Assembly: GCA_044375105.1 (NCBI GenBank)
Contig: JBILNK010000092.1
Span: forward strand, 1 to 16,583
Source: JBIKLM01 sp044375105
Lineage (GTDB): Bacteria > Planctomycetota > UBA1135 > GCA-002686595
Length of the DNA: 16,583 nucleotides
Direction: 5' to 3'
In this document: positions 1 through 6,645 of the stretch, piece by piece
Layout: the number at the start of each line of letters is the position of its first letter
Position numbering within the stretch: position 1 is the first letter of the stretch
Translations under genes and position numbers: made by a program
The notes under the pieces: generated by a model
Database searches by the model: none
What the model saw: the letters and a program-made list of their open reading frames with translations, nothing else
What the model was told of the DNA's origin: nothing

Positions 1-657
1 GAAGCCGGAGAGGTCGAGGCCCCAGCTTTCCGGCGCGTCGCCGTCGGTGACGTCGAAGGCCAGCGCCGGCGTGGGCAGGTCGAGGGACGTCCGGTCGTAG
101 CCCGAGTCCGCCAGCCCGATGCGCACGCCCAGACCCGTCCGCGGCCAGACGCACTGTCCGGCCAGGACCTCGTTGAAGCGCAGCATGGCGCGCGCCGTGT
201 CGTCCGGGGCGGCCAGCGCGGCCAGGGGCACCTCGGCGCTGCGCACGCGGCGGATCGACGGGTGCGAGCACAGGAAGCCCAGTTCCGGGTGCGGCACGTT
301 GGCCAGGTGGAAGCCCTCCGGATGGCGGCCCGGCACGGCGGGGATATAGAGCTCGGGCACGATCCGGATCCCGCGCGCGGCCAACTCCGCCTGGGTGCTC
401 TCGGCCAGCGGCGCCCCGGTGTAGAGCGCCAGGTCCTCGCTGTTTGGATGGTCGGCGCGCACCCGGCGCGCTTGGTACGCAGCAGGCGTCGGGCCGCCTA
501 GCTCGGCGGCCTGGGCCTTGGCCGCCAGGCGGCTCAGCAGTTCGGCCGGGGGGTCGCCCGCGGGTTGGGCCGGGGCGCCGCTCAGGTTCCAGAGCAGACA
601 CACAGGCGCGGCCAGGGCGGCGGCCCGCAACGGGCCCCTGCCAGGTGAGCACTTCAT
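1..657 (-). CDS. Secreted subtilisin-like serine protease (S8), N-terminal part only
   Basis: This is an open frame of 219 codons that starts at ATG 657 and runs off the left edge without a stop, so it is partial at its C-terminus. The N-terminus has basic residues followed by a hydrophobic stretch (about residues 11-24) and an Ala-Pro-Ala-Gln end near 28-31, which looks like a signal peptide. Residues 88-146 resemble an I9-type propeptide, with a run of alternating hydrophobic residues and an SIRRV motif near 134-138. Residues 176-188 (LGVRIGLADSGYD) match the catalytic-Asp block of subtilases, with the likely catalytic residue at D184. The His and Ser blocks would lie beyond the window. It would act as an exported endopeptidase. 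The start has no Shine-Dalgarno sequence. The family call rests on one catalytic block plus the prodomain-like region, so it is good but not certain. Confidence 0.78.
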   Translation of the reverse strand, partial: MKCSPGRGPLRAAALAAPVCLLWNLSGAPAQPAGDPPAELLSRLAAKAQAAELGGPTPAAYQARRVRADHPNSEDLALYTGAPLAESTQAELAARGIRIVPELYIPAVPGRHPEGFHLANVPHPELGFLCSHPSIRRVRSAEVPLAALAAPDDTARAMLRFNEVLAGQCVWPRTGLGVRIGLADSGYDRTSLDLPTPALAFDVTDGDAPESWGLDLSGF

Positions 658-965
658 CGGAGCGGATCGCGCCCGGTTCGGGCGCGGGCACGGGGAAGCC
701 GCCTAGGGGGGGCGGGTGGGCGAGCTGGAGGGCTGCTGGGTGGGCGGTCCCGGCGTCGCCGTCGCCGTTCCCGGGGGTTCGCTGACCCGAACCAAAGCTC
801 CGGTGGAGGGCGGTCACATTTTGCACGGCAGGCTCCGCGGCTGCCAGCCGTGGGGCTAGCCCCCGACCCCGGGCATCGAACGGGCAGGCCGCGCACGGCC
901 GCGCCGGGGCCCCGCCCGAGGCGCAGCGGGGCCGGGTACCTTGGGCGCGACCCGAAGCCCGGCCC
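658..965. other. Divergent intergenic region between protease and binding-protein genes
   Basis: This 308-bp stretch separates the minus-strand protease from the plus-strand binding protein and must hold both promoters. I see no convincing gene in it. It contains a perfect 12-bp palindrome, GGGGCTAGCCCC, at 852-863. It also contains a 6-bp inverted repeat (GGTTCG at 776-781 and CGAACC at 788-793). The only AT-richer pocket lies at about 811-820 (CACATTTTGC). I could not assign a -35/-10 pair with any confidence. Confidence 0.5.
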
Positions 966-1736
966 ATGACCCGCTGCCGACCGCCCTCCCGCCGTTCCCT
1001 GCTGCTGATCGCCCTGACCCTGGCGGCTTGCCGGGCACCCCAGCCCGCGGAGCTGCCCTGGGTGGTGGCCTCGGATCTCGACAACCCACCCTTTGCCGAG
1101 GTCGATGCCGACGGCGAGCCCCGCGGGCGGGACGTGGAGATGATCGACGAGCTGGCCCGCCGCCTGGGCCGGCCGGTGCAGTGGCGCCGCCTGCCGTTCG
1201 AGGCCCTGCTGCCCGCCGTGGAGCGCGGCGAAGTCGACCTGGTCTGCGCGACCCTGGGCATCACCCCGGAGCGCCAGGGCCGGGTGCGCTTCACCAAGCC
1301 CTACTTCGAAACAGACCTGCGGGTCGTGGTGCGCGCGGGCCCCGGGGAGCCCCGGTCCCTGGACGAGCTGGCCGGCCGCCGGGTCGGCGCCGGCAGCGGC
1401 ACCACCTCGGAACGCGCGCTGCTGCGCGCCCTGCCGGAGAGCATCGCCCTGGTGGGTGGCTCCAAGGACAAGACCATCGCCGAACGCCTGGCCAGCGGCG
1501 AGCTGGATGGCTACGTGCTCGATGGTCCCAACGCGGCCGCCCTGGTGAGCGCTTCCACCGGGCGCCTCGAGGGCCTCGAGCCGGCGCTCGAATCCGAGCG
1601 CTACGCCCTGGCCCTGCCGCTGTCCGCCTCGCGCCTGACGGCCGAGCTGGACCAGCACCTGGCCGACATGCGCCGCGAGGGCTTCCTGCTGCTGCTCGAT
1701 GCGCGCTACGGCTTGGTCGCCTCGACGCCCCGCTGA
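966..1736 (+). CDS. Amino-acid-type extracytoplasmic solute-binding lipoprotein (SBP family 3)
   Basis: The 256-residue product begins with an Arg-rich n-region, a hydrophobic core (residues 12-19) and the lipobox LAAC, which makes C22 the likely lipidated residue. The mature part follows the family 3 periplasmic binding protein pattern. It has an opening strand with NPPF (about 38-41), a GRDVEMIDELARRLGR block typical of lobe 1, the sequence VERGEVDLVCATLGITPER, and a following FTKPYFETDLRVVV. A second-lobe motif reads LAGRRVGAGSGTT. Such proteins usually feed polar amino acids to an ABC importer, but no permease or ATPase lies nearby, so it may serve a distant transporter or act as a sensor. 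Its stop is 4 bases before the next gene, which suggests co-transcription. The ligand cannot be told from the sequence. Confidence 0.86.
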   Translation: MTRCRPPSRRSLLLIALTLAACRAPQPAELPWVVASDLDNPPFAEVDADGEPRGRDVEMIDELARRLGRPVQWRRLPFEALLPAVERGEVDLVCATLGITPERQGRVRFTKPYFETDLRVVVRAGPGEPRSLDELAGRRVGAGSGTTSERALLRALPESIALVGGSKDKTIAERLASGELDGYVLDGPNAAALVSASTGRLEGLEPALESERYALALPLSASRLTAELDQHLADMRREGFLLLLDARYGLVASTPR

Positions 1737-1740
1737 TCCC

Positions 1741-3018
1741 ATGCTGACCCCCGCTCAACGCTACGAATTCGACCTGAAGGGCTGCCTGGTGCTGCGCCAG
1801 GCGGTGGCCGCCGACCTGGTGCAGCGGCTCGATGCCGCCCTGGCCCGTCTGGAGGGCCGCGGGCCCGAGGAGCTGCCCGCCAACACGGTCCCGAGCTGGA
1901 CCCCGGCGATCAACGAGTACCGCCTGATGGGCCTGCTCGAGTGCGACGAGGTCTTCCACGAGCTGATCGACCATCCGGCGCTGCTCGCCCCGGCGCGCGA
2001 ACTCGTGCCCCAACCTTGCCGCCTGGCCGAGGCCTATTCGATCACGCGCCTCAAGGGCTTCGGCGTCCCGCTCCACAGCCAACGCGAGTCCGATTATCGC
2101 ATGACCCACGCGGGTCCGCGCACGGCGTTGCTCAAGTGCGTCGTCAACCTGGGCGACGTGGGGCCCGAGGATGGGCCGATGATCGTGTTCGAAGGCACCC
2201 ACAAGCTCGCGGTGCCGTTCCCGTTCAACCTGGTCCATCCGGAATGGAAGCCGACCGGCGTGGACGGCGAGATCGAGCAGGTGTTCTTGGCGGAATCGAA
2301 GGACAAGCACAAGATCCGCTGGGAGGAGATCCCGGGCTATCGCGAGCTGCACGTGCAGGCCGGCGACGTGATCTTGATGACCGACGACCTGTGGCACGGG
2401 GCCAAGGCCCTGCACAGCAACCGCCGCCGGCGCACCCTGTACTACTCCTACGTGCCGTACCACTACCCCAACTGGCACGGCATCCCCTATTCGAAGGAGC
2501 TCAAGCAGCGCGTCGACCCGGCCCGGCGCCAGCTTTTGGCCGGCCCCTTCGTGGGCACGCGCTACGCCTGCTTCGACACCAGCGAGCTGGGCGAAGGCCT
2601 GCCCTTCCCGCGCTTGCCCAACTCGACCCGCGATCCCAAGCGTTTCGCCGGTTTCCGCGACGGCCGGCCCGGGTTCCAGCCGGGCAGCTCCGCCGAGAGC
2701 CCCGTGGAGCAGGCCCTCGAAGCCCTGACCCGCGCTCCCGCCCCCGCCGGCGATCCGACCCAGCTGCTGGGCGCGGCCGAGTTCCACCTCTCGGGCCAGG
2801 ACGGCGGCGCTTACAGCGTGCACTTCGGCTCCGAAGGCGCGCGCTGGTCCCGCGGCGCCAGCCCGGACAGCTCCTGCCGCATCGAGCTCGACAGCGCCGA
2901 CCTGCTGGCCGTCAGCCGCGGCGAGGCCGACCCGGTGCAGCTGTTCTACGAAGGCCGCGCCCGCGCCCGCGGCGACATCTCCTTCGCCATGCGCCTGGTC
3001 GATCGCTGGTCGCGCTGA
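1741..3018 (+). CDS. Phytanoyl-CoA dioxygenase-like (PhyH) protein fused to a C-terminal SCP2 sterol-carrier domain
   Basis: The 425-residue product has two domains. Residues 1 to about 265 follow the PhyH Fe(II)/2-oxoglutarate oxygenase pattern: an opening YEFDLKGCLVLR, a candidate first metal His at H112, the DGPMIVFEGTHK block, the second His in LWHG (H219), and an Arg cluster (R228-R231) that could bind 2-oxoglutarate. Residues about 341-424 match SCP2, with a GGAYSVHFGS strand and a closing GRARARGDISFAMRL. The link between them (about 270-335) is Pro/Gly-rich. PhyH enzymes hydroxylate carbon next to an acyl or alkyl group, and SCP2 binds lipids, so a lipid-like substrate is an inference. 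The usual HxD motif reads H-S-Q here, so the acidic metal ligand is uncertain. I chose ATG 1741 because the upstream ATG at 1699 lies inside the preceding gene. No signal peptide is seen, so it is probably cytoplasmic. Confidence 0.92.
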   Translation: MLTPAQRYEFDLKGCLVLRQAVAADLVQRLDAALARLEGRGPEELPANTVPSWTPAINEYRLMGLLECDEVFHELIDHPALLAPARELVPQPCRLAEAYSITRLKGFGVPLHSQRESDYRMTHAGPRTALLKCVVNLGDVGPEDGPMIVFEGTHKLAVPFPFNLVHPEWKPTGVDGEIEQVFLAESKDKHKIRWEEIPGYRELHVQAGDVILMTDDLWHGAKALHSNRRRRTLYYSYVPYHYPNWHGIPYSKELKQRVDPARRQLLAGPFVGTRYACFDTSELGEGLPFPRLPNSTRDPKRFAGFRDGRPGFQPGSSAESPVEQALEALTRAPAPAGDPTQLLGAAEFHLSGQDGGAYSVHFGSEGARWSRGASPDSSCRIELDSADLLAVSRGEADPVQLFYEGRARARGDISFAMRLVDRWSR

Positions 3019-3065
3019 TCCGGGATCGCGCCGCCCGCCGCCCGTCGCTCCGGAGGCCCGGCCTC

Positions 3066-3140
3066 GGCCCCGCGGCGGGGCCCGCCCCTGCGGCCCCGCG
3101 ACAACGGGCAGACGTGCCTGCTCCCGGGCGCTTCCGCCCG
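3066..3140. terminator. Two GC hairpins between convergent genes, possible bidirectional termination
   Basis: The 170-bp gap between the dioxygenase stop and the methyltransferase stop holds two short perfect hairpins. One has GGCCCC at 3066-3071 and GGGGCC at 3077-3082 with a 5-base loop. The other has CGGGCG at 3125-3130 and CGCCCG at 3135-3140 with a CTTC loop. Neither is followed by a T-tract on either strand, so they are not classical intrinsic terminators. In a genome this GC-rich, such hairpins also arise by chance. Confidence 0.3.
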
Positions 3141-3188
3141 TGCGGCCCGGAGCCGAAGCGAGCGCTCTCGTCGGCGGGTCCGGCGCGG

Positions 3189-3950
3189 CTAGGCGCGGCG
3201 GGTCAGATGCAGAGCGCCGAAGGTGTATTCGATGGCCCGCAGATCCTGGCCGTCGAGGGTCGGCACCAGGGCCTTGATCGGCGGGCCGAGGCCGTCGTCG
3301 AAGACCGGCGCGGGGAACGGGGCGCCCTGGCGCTCGAGGCCGCTGGCGGCGACCAGGTCGCGCTCGACCTCCTCCGGGGTGGTCGGCGGGTCCGAGACGA
3401 AGCGCGCTCCGGGGCCGTAGTCGAAGGTCAGGAACAGGTGCCCGCCGGGGGCCAACACGCGGCGCATCTCGGCGAAGTGCTCGGCGCGGCGCGAGCGCAG
3501 GATGCCCTCGATCACCGAGATCGACAGCAGCGCCGGGAAGCGTCCGTCTTCGAGGGGCCAGCGCCCGAGGCCGCCCCACACGCCGCACAGGCGATCGGAG
3601 AGGCCCAGGGCGAAAGCGTTGTGCGTCAGGTCGGCGAGCGCCCCGCGATCCACGTCCAGCACGGTCACGTCCACGCCGCGGCGGGCCAGGTAGGTGGCCA
3701 CCACCGAGTTGCCGCCGCCCACGTCCAAGAGGCGCTCGGGCAGGCCGCCGAAGGCCGCTTCGAGGCCCAGCAGCACGTGGCAATTCTCCCAATCGCGCTG
3801 GTGATCGCGGCGATGGCGCAGGCCGGCGCCGGCGAGCTCGTCCGAGAGCGCCTGCAGCTCGGCGCGGCGCGCCGCGTAGGCGGGATGTCGGAACTCGCGG
3901 GCGTGGGAGACCAGGGCGCGGTTGAAGGGCGGCAGCGGCTCGCTGGGCAT
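3189..3950 (-). CDS. Class I SAM-dependent methyltransferase
   Basis: The 253-residue product has a Rossmann-fold methyltransferase core. The SAM-binding motif I is LLDVGGGNS (residues 74-82), and the acidic strand-2 end is VTVLDVD (95-101). A post-motif SISVIEGI lies at 143-150, and the APGGHLFLTFDY block at 167-178 is typical of Methyltransf_11/25 relatives. Residues 1-60 form a helical lid-like region. It lies 110 bases downstream of the family 2 glycosyltransferase on the same strand, so it may methylate a sugar or glycan precursor, which is inference. An in-frame ATG at 4061 overlaps the glycosyltransferase stop as TGATG and would add 37 residues rich in Arg, Thr and Pro. I chose 3950 because the extension is low-complexity and unlike the family's N-terminus. 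The acceptor substrate is unknown. Confidence 0.88.
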   Translation of the reverse strand: MPSEPLPPFNRALVSHAREFRHPAYAARRAELQALSDELAGAGLRHRRDHQRDWENCHVLLGLEAAFGGLPERLLDVGGGNSVVATYLARRGVDVTVLDVDRGALADLTHNAFALGLSDRLCGVWGGLGRWPLEDGRFPALLSISVIEGILRSRRAEHFAEMRRVLAPGGHLFLTFDYGPGARFVSDPPTTPEEVERDLVAASGLERQGAPFPAPVFDDGLGPPIKALVPTLDGQDLRAIEYTFGALHLTRRA

Positions 3951-3956
3951 GGGCGG

Positions 3957-3990
3957 TGCGGGCGCGGGAGTGCGGGTGCGGGTGCGGGAG
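3957..3990. repeat. TGCGGG hexamer repeat upstream of the methyltransferase
   Basis: On the plus strand, five near-copies of TGCGGG (one reads CGCGGG), interrupted twice by AG, fill the 34 bases just before the methyltransferase start. On the transcript this reads as CCCGCA repeats. It is a short simple-sequence tract that may vary in copy number between strains. If the upstream ATG at 4061 is used, it would encode the Arg-Thr repeats of the extension. Confidence 0.7.
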
Positions 3991-4060
3991 TGCAGACAGC
4001 GGCGTTGTGGGCCGAAACCGCGGGTTTTTGGGCTCGAGGCGCAGAGGCGCGGCACGCACA

Positions 4061-5218
4061 TCAGGGCCGGCTGGGGGCGAAGTGCCACAGGCCGATTTCC
4101 CGGGGCCGGCGGCCGGTCAAGTCCACCAGGCGGAAGTAGGTGTCGGTCTGCATGTGCGCTGCGGTGATCGGCCCGGGACTCCACCGGGCGCCGCTGCCGA
4201 AGCTGGCGGCGGCCAGCAGGAAGTAGGGGTCGAAGGCGATCTCCACCAGGAAGTCCGCGCAGGGCGCCGGCAGGTGGATCACCGGCCGGCCAACCTCCAG
4301 GGCCACCGGGCGCAGCGGTCCGTGGCGCGGCCTCGCGCTGGCGCGCTGGGCGAAGCCGCTCTTCAGGAAGCGCCGTGAGAGGTCGATGATCCAGCCGCCG
4401 AGGGGCCCCTTCCAGCGGCGGAAGAAAAGCCGTTCGGAGATGTCGTGGCGCTGGCGCACGATGTCGGGCGCGGTCTTGCCCGATTGGTTGTAGAGGTGCA
4501 CCAGGTCGGCGTCCGCCACCTGCACGATGCGGAAGCCCGCGCGCAGCACGCGCAGCGACAGGTCGGTGTCCTCGAAATACAACGGATAGCGCTCGTCGAA
4601 AAAGCCGATGCGCTCGACCAGGTCGCGCCGGATCAGGAAGCCCCAGCCGGCGAACATCTCGAGGTCGATATCCCCCGCGGGGCGCCAGATCGGCAGATAG
4701 CGCGGGGTGCGCAGGCGGCTGTAGTGGCGCACGCCGCGGTTGCTGACCGCGGCCCAGCACAGCCGGGGCCGGTCCAGGAGGCGCGGCACGATGCCGGTTG
4801 GCAAGCGGGTCTCGTGGGCCGGATCGGCGTAGGTGATCGGCGCGCTGGCGCCGACCTCCGGGTGCCGCTCGAGGCAGGCCAGGAGGCGCGACAGGCAGTG
4901 CTCCTGATAGATCACGTCCGGGTTGCTGACCAGCAGGAAGCGGCCCTTGGAGCGGGCATAGGCCAGGTTCATGCCCGTCGAATACCCGCCGTTTTGGTCG
5001 TGCAGCACGAGCTGGTCGAGGCCGGGGCGCAGCTCGGCCTCGACCGCGGCGATCGCCTCCGGGGGCCGCCGGGGCGAGGCGTTGTCCACCACGATGATCT
5101 CGTAGGGCAGGGCGGCCCCGCGGCTGTCCCGCGCGGGGTGGGCGTGCAGGCTCCGAAGGCCCCCGACCAGGACCTCCCAGGAGTTGTAGTTGACGATCAG
5201 GACCGAGACGTGGACCAA
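4061..5218 (-). CDS. Family 2 glycosyltransferase (rhamnosyltransferase-like) with a C-terminal extension
   Basis: The 385-residue product has a GT-A fold. The opening strand is VSVLIVNYNS (residues 4-13), the nucleotide-sugar region has IIVVDNASP (41-49), and NGGYSTGMN (76-84) matches the substrate loop. NPD at 99-101 stands in for the DXD metal motif, GWGF is at 191-194, and EDTDLSLRV (216-224) carries the likely catalytic acid. This set is typical of WbbL-like rhamnosyltransferases. Residues about 300-385 lie beyond the usual catalytic domain and I do not recognise them. They are rich in aromatic and hydrophobic residues. No transmembrane segment is clear. The start is TTG at 5218, chosen because the conserved first strand begins three codons later and no better in-frame start is close. 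It is divergent from the GT4 gene and upstream of the methyltransferase. The sugar donor cannot be named. Confidence 0.92.
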   Translation of the reverse strand: MVHVSVLIVNYNSWEVLVGGLRSLHAHPARDSRGAALPYEIIVVDNASPRRPPEAIAAVEAELRPGLDQLVLHDQNGGYSTGMNLAYARSKGRFLLVSNPDVIYQEHCLSRLLACLERHPEVGASAPITYADPAHETRLPTGIVPRLLDRPRLCWAAVSNRGVRHYSRLRTPRYLPIWRPAGDIDLEMFAGWGFLIRRDLVERIGFFDERYPLYFEDTDLSLRVLRAGFRIVQVADADLVHLYNQSGKTAPDIVRQRHDISERLFFRRWKGPLGGWIIDLSRRFLKSGFAQRASARPRHGPLRPVALEVGRPVIHLPAPCADFLVEIAFDPYFLLAAASFGSGARWSPGPITAAHMQTDTYFRLVDLTGRRPREIGLWHFAPSRP

Positions 5219-5246
5219 GCCGGGCGCGGGGCGGGGGGGACTCCGG

Positions 5247-5272
5247 GGCCGGGATCCGGGACAATCCCGGCC
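5247..5272. promoter_or_regulatory. Perfect 9-bp inverted repeat between divergent glycosyltransferase genes
   Basis: GGCCGGGAT at 5247-5255 and ATCCCGGCC at 5264-5272 are perfect reverse complements around an 8-base spacer. The second arm ends one base before the GTG start of the plus-strand glycosyltransferase, exactly where a ribosome-binding site would sit. The whole divergent gap is only 55 bp. It could be an operator serving both genes, or an mRNA hairpin that limits translation of the GT4 gene. The function is inferred; the repeat itself is plain in the sequence. Confidence 0.55.
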
Positions 5273-5273
5273 G

Positions 5274-6626
5274 GTGAAGATCCTGCATATCGTACCGGTC
5301 TATTTCCCCGAGGGCCCCGGGGGCATCCAGCTCCACGTCCAGGGCCTGGTCCGCTCCCAGCGCGCCGCGGGGCACGCGCCGTCGATCCTGGCGGGCAGCT
5401 TGGCCACGCGCGCGGCGCCCGAAGTGCTCGAAGAGGTCGTCGACGGCCAGCGCGTCCTGCGCCTCCATCGCGACGACCTGCATCACCTGCACCACGCCCG
5501 CGGGCACCACGCGGCCGCCTCCCGGCTGGCGCGACAGGTCTACGAGCGCGAGCGCCCCGACGTGGTCCACGTGCATCAATGGATCGCGCTGAGCGATGAT
5601 CTGGTCCAGCAGGCCGAGGAGCTGGGCCTGCCGACGCTGGTCACCCTGCACGATTTCTTGGTTTCCTGCCCGCGCTGCTATCGCCAGGACCATCGAGGTC
5701 AGGCCTGCTTGCGGCCTTTGTCCCTGGAGGCCTGCGGTCCCTGCGCGCCGCGCCTCGGCGGCGAATCGGCCCGCGAAATCGAGCTCGGCATCGAATGCTT
5801 CCGCAGCGCCCTGGCGGCCGAGCTCGCCCGCGCTCGGATCGTCTGGGCCCTGACACCCGGAGCCGTGGCCCTGTTCGAGCGCCTGGCCGGCATCGCCCCG
5901 GGGCGCATCGAGGCCCTGGGCCTCGGCTATCGTCCCTACGGCGCCCCGGGCTCGCTGCGGCTCTCCACCGACCCCGCGCCCGCACAGCCCCTGCGCCTGG
6001 CGCAGTGGGGCCGCCTCGGCTGGCACAAGGGCAGCGACGTGCTGCTGGAGGGCTTCCGCAGGCTGTGCGCCGAGCCGGGGCTGCCCGCCGTGGAGCTGCA
6101 CCTACTCGGGCCGCTCGAGCCAGCGGACTACGCGGCCGATCTGGCGCGCCGCGCCGCCGGTCTGCCGGTTCGCTTCCACGGTCCCTTCCGCTTCGAGGAC
6201 CTGCAGCGCTTGGCGCCCCAGGTGGCCTGCTTTCCGACCCGCTGCGTCGAGACCCACGGTTTCGTGCTCGACGAGGCTCGCGAACTCGGCCTGCCGATGT
6301 TGGTCGGCGACCTCGGGGCCTACGGCGAGCGCGCGGGCAACGATTGCCTCAAGGTGGCGCCCGAGGACCCCGCGGCCTGGGCCGAGGCGCTCTCCCGGCT
6401 GGTGCGCGATGGGGACCTGCGCCGGCGCCTGGCGGCCGCCGCGCCGCCCCTGCCTCAGAGTCCGGAGCAGCACGCCGAGGAGGTCGAGCGCGGCTACCGG
6501 CGGGCCCTCGCCGGCCCGCCCCGCCCGGCCCTGCCCGCGGCCGAACTGGAGCGGCTCGGCCGCCTGCGCCGCGAGCTGGAGGCTCTCCAGCGCGCATCCA
6601 AGCCCTGGCTCTTCCCCGCCCCGTGA
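5274..6626 (+). CDS. Family 4 glycosyltransferase (GT-B)
   Basis: The 450-residue product begins MKILHIVPVYFPEGPGGIQ, a classic GT4 N-terminus with the glycine-rich GGIQLHV at 16-22. The first Rossmann domain includes DVVHVHQW (96-103) and TLHDF (124-128). A cysteine cluster follows (C132, C135, C145, C154, C157), of the kind seen in some GT4 enzymes and possibly metal-binding. The second domain opens with GRLGWHKGSDVLLEGF (246-261). It ends with the EX7E nucleotide-sugar motif, E326 and E334, in ETHGFVLDE. The final 40 residues are charged and helical. I chose GTG 5274 rather than the ATG at 5190, because the upstream addition overlaps the neighbouring gene's start and is unlike the family. 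It would transfer a sugar to a glycan or lipid acceptor at the cytoplasmic face of the membrane. The donor is unknown. Confidence 0.92.
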   Translation: MKILHIVPVYFPEGPGGIQLHVQGLVRSQRAAGHAPSILAGSLATRAAPEVLEEVVDGQRVLRLHRDDLHHLHHARGHHAAASRLARQVYERERPDVVHVHQWIALSDDLVQQAEELGLPTLVTLHDFLVSCPRCYRQDHRGQACLRPLSLEACGPCAPRLGGESAREIELGIECFRSALAAELARARIVWALTPGAVALFERLAGIAPGRIEALGLGYRPYGAPGSLRLSTDPAPAQPLRLAQWGRLGWHKGSDVLLEGFRRLCAEPGLPAVELHLLGPLEPADYAADLARRAAGLPVRFHGPFRFEDLQRLAPQVACFPTRCVETHGFVLDEARELGLPMLVGDLGAYGERAGNDCLKVAPEDPAAWAEALSRLVRDGDLRRRLAAAAPPLPQSPEQHAEEVERGYRRALAGPPRPALPAAELERLGRLRRELEALQRASKPWLFPAP

Positions 6627-6627
6627 G

Positions 6628-6641
6628 GCGCTCGCGAGCGC
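6628..6641. terminator. 14-bp perfect palindrome between convergent stop codons
   Basis: GCGCTCGCGAGCGC is a perfect palindrome lying in the 19-bp gap between the GT4 stop (6624-6626) and the S9 peptidase stop (6646-6648). It would form the same hairpin in both transcripts, as expected for a shared bidirectional terminator. It lacks T-tracts and a real loop, so an intrinsic mechanism is doubtful. Confidence 0.4.
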
Positions 6642-6645
6642 GCCC

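Noticed and set aside
3066..3140. Classical Rho-independent terminator between the convergent genes
   Set aside because: The hairpins are real but lack T-tracts on both strands, so I list them only as possible termination structures.
1291..4059. Long minus-strand open frame across the binding-protein and dioxygenase genes
   Set aside because: It is antisense to two well-recognised genes, is dominated by Arg, Pro, Gly and Ala, and shows no domain. It is a shadow frame of GC-rich coding DNA.
1941..4139. Long plus-strand open frame across the dioxygenase and methyltransferase
   Set aside because: It overlaps the dioxygenase in another frame and runs antisense through the methyltransferase, with no recognisable motif.
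5190..5273. Upstream ATG as the GT4 start
   Set aside because: It would add 28 residues with no family resemblance and overlap the first codons of the divergent GT2 gene. GTG 5274 gives the textbook GT4 N-terminus.
3951..6101. Upstream extension of the methyltransferase frame through both glycosyltransferases
   Set aside because: Only the part from 3950 down is protein-like. The rest overlaps the GT2 gene in another frame and is antisense to the GT4 gene.
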